Shown: positions 63,016-64,000 of the stretch, piece by piece | How positions within the stretch are numbered: position 1 is the stretch's first letter | Layout of the letters: every line of letters begins with the position of its first letter | From: Sphingopyxis soli | GTDB taxonomy: Bacteria > Pseudomonadota > Alphaproteobacteria > Sphingomonadales > Sphingomonadaceae | Reading direction: 5' to 3' | DNA length: 64,000 nt | Assembly: GCF_018682675.1 (NCBI RefSeq) | Contig: NZ_JAFMTR010000068.1 | Location: 1 to 64,000 of the forward strand | The notes under the pieces: generated by a model | Database searches by the model: none | Seen by the model: the letters and a program-made list of their open reading frames with translations, nothing else | Told to the model about the DNA's origin: nothing | Made by a program: the position numbers and the translations under genes

Positions 63016-64000
63016 CTAGTTGGGGGGCGTGATCAGGCGATTCAATGGGTGGGCGCCGCGCGCGTTCGGTCGCAGGCCGGTCAGGCGCTGCGAGGCGACC
63101 GACCAGCGGAGCGGCGCGGCGAGCGCGATGAAAGGGGTGTAGCGCGCGAGCACCGCTTCGGCTTCGCTAACCTGTTCGGCCCGTTGGCCCGCGTCGATGT
63201 TCGCCATCGCCTGGTCGATCAGTTCCTGCGCCTCGCGATTGCACAGCGTGTCGCGCTGGCACGACAGGCGGCGCAGCGCCCACAGCGCGTCGTCGTTCGG
63301 CGCGACCTCGTCGATCAAGCGAAGGTCGGAAGCCGAGGCCATGTTGACGCGCCGCGTCTCGATCCCCAGCCGGGCGATATCCGCCGCGACATAGGCATAG
63401 AGGATGCGGCCGCCCGGCGTGTCGGGAACCGCGATGCGCAGCGGAGCGATCGGGCGTCCCCCGCTGCGCCAGGCATCGACCACGCGCTGCGCCTGCACGA
63501 GGCGCGAGGCGTCGTCATAATCGTTCCAGGCCGGCGGGATCGGCGCCGGGCCGCCGTCGCGGCGGTGCGCGGCGGGGCGCATCGCGACCTGCGGTTGCCA
63601 TTCGGCGAGCCCGAAGGCGTCGACCAGCCGCTCGCGCCGGATGACGCGCGACAGGGCGTCGCGGTTCGCATCGGTCGCGAGAAACCCTTCGGCGCGGGTG
63701 AAGGCCAGACCGAACAATCCGGGCACCGGATCGACGACCAGCCGCGAGCGGCCGATATCCGATGCGATGAAATAGGGGAGGGTCGAGAAGCGCCCGCCGA
63801 TGACACCGTCGGCATAGCCGTTCTTGAACCGCGCGAGCGCGCCCTGCGGCGAGGTGCCGACGAGTTCGATCGACGCCTTGGGATCGTTCGCCGCCGCCTC
63901 CGCCGCGTCGGGATCCTCGGCGAGCGGGTCGGGAACGGGCGACAGCAGCACGGCGCTGCCGATCCGCTTCGCGCGCATCGGCCCCCAGCCCATCCCCTTG
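63016..64000 (-). CDS. Peptide/nickel-type ABC transporter substrate-binding protein (partial, cut by window edge)
   Basis: The minus-strand frame is open through the right edge, so only the C-terminal part (at least 325 residues) is present. It matches SBP_bac_5 (OppA/DppA-type) solute-binding proteins: ALARFKNGYADGVIGGRFST, RLVVDPVPGLFGLAFTRAEG, and repeated turn-and-helix segments near the C-terminus ending HPLNRLITPPN. Full proteins are about 500 residues, starting with a signal peptide that lies beyond 64000. The associated permease genes are not in the window. Confidence 0.82.
   Translation of the reverse strand, partial: KGMGWGPMRAKRIGSAVLLSPVPDPLAEDPDAAEAAANDPKASIELVGTSPQGALARFKNGYADGVIGGRFSTLPYFIASDIGRSRLVVDPVPGLFGLAFTRAEGFLATDANRDALSRVIRRERLVDAFGLAEWQPQVAMRPAAHRRDGGPAPIPPAWNDYDDASRLVQAQRVVDAWRSGGRPIAPLRIAVPDTPGGRILYAYVAADIARLGIETRRVNMASASDLRLIDEVAPNDDALWALRRLSCQRDTLCNREAQELIDQAMANIDAGQRAEQVSEAEAVLARYTPFIALAAPLRWSVASQRLTGLRPNARGAHPLNRLITPPN

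Overview
The window is GC-rich chromosomal DNA whose gene content points to a sphingomonad (Alphaproteobacteria, Sphingomonadales; Sphingopyxis-like is my best guess). The clues are near-complete coding with strong G/C third positions, ATGA/GTGA-coupled operons, an IF-1 paralogue beside a CspA protein, DUF6445 and short sphingomonad-type hypothetical proteins, paired RND pumps and alphaproteobacterial intergenic repeats. No rRNA, tRNA, CRISPR array, transposase or origin was recognised. The right edge cuts a gene.

Layout. 1-6.7 kb: nitronate monooxygenase, AraC regulator with divergent SDR, a membrane protein, a scar holding the 3' ends of two broken genes, a SnoaL/arylamine N-acetyltransferase pair with a TetR regulator and a palindromic operator candidate, and a DUF6445 protein. 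6.7-9 kb: small genes, IF-1 paralogue and CspA. 9.0-11.6 kb: a lower-GC accessory block with an XRE/ImmA pair, divergent to a DUF2188 gene and an unknown 305-aa gene. 11.6-13.4 kb: leuA with a leucine-rich leader peptide. 13.5-24 kb: envelope and secreted proteins, a glycosyltransferase, a BlaI/BlaR1-type pair, an MBL/DUF4230 operon. 24-26.5 kb: nadA, about 1.1 kb of non-coding DNA, and a GlsB-type protein. 26.7-31.4 kb: an RND adaptor and permease without outer-membrane factor. 31.5-36.2 kb: DUF445, an epimerase-like protein, aminopeptidase N. 36.3-42.8 kb: a complete tripartite RND system with divergent TetR regulator and a 16-bp palindrome. 42.8-48.2 kb: a molybdenum aldehyde oxidoreductase (paoABC) with XdhC and MocA-type maturation proteins. 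48.4-58.6 kb: a uronate catabolic locus. 58.7-64 kb: phosphohexomutase, prolyl oligopeptidase, DUF4112 protein and a partial peptide-binding protein.

How the genes work together. The clearest pathway is uronate use. kduI, kduD and kdgK convert 4-deoxy-5-keto-uronate (from pectin- or alginate-type unsaturated uronates) to KDG and phospho-KDG. Across a convergent lacI-type regulator, a second operon carries an FAH-family protein, an MFS hexuronate-type transporter, uxaC and uxuB, converting glucuronate or galacturonate to mannonate or altronate. Near-identical sites built on GACACCGG precede both operons, so one LacI protein probably controls both. The aldonate dehydratase and KDPG aldolase are not in the window.

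The best candidates for something little described are the leuA leader, whose leucine codons can pair with the leuA ribosome-binding region; the XRE/ImmA-DUF2188-unknown block with face-to-face promoters and a terminator touching the next gene's ribosome-binding site; the FAH-family protein inside the uronate operon; and the GGA-rich non-coding region after nadA.
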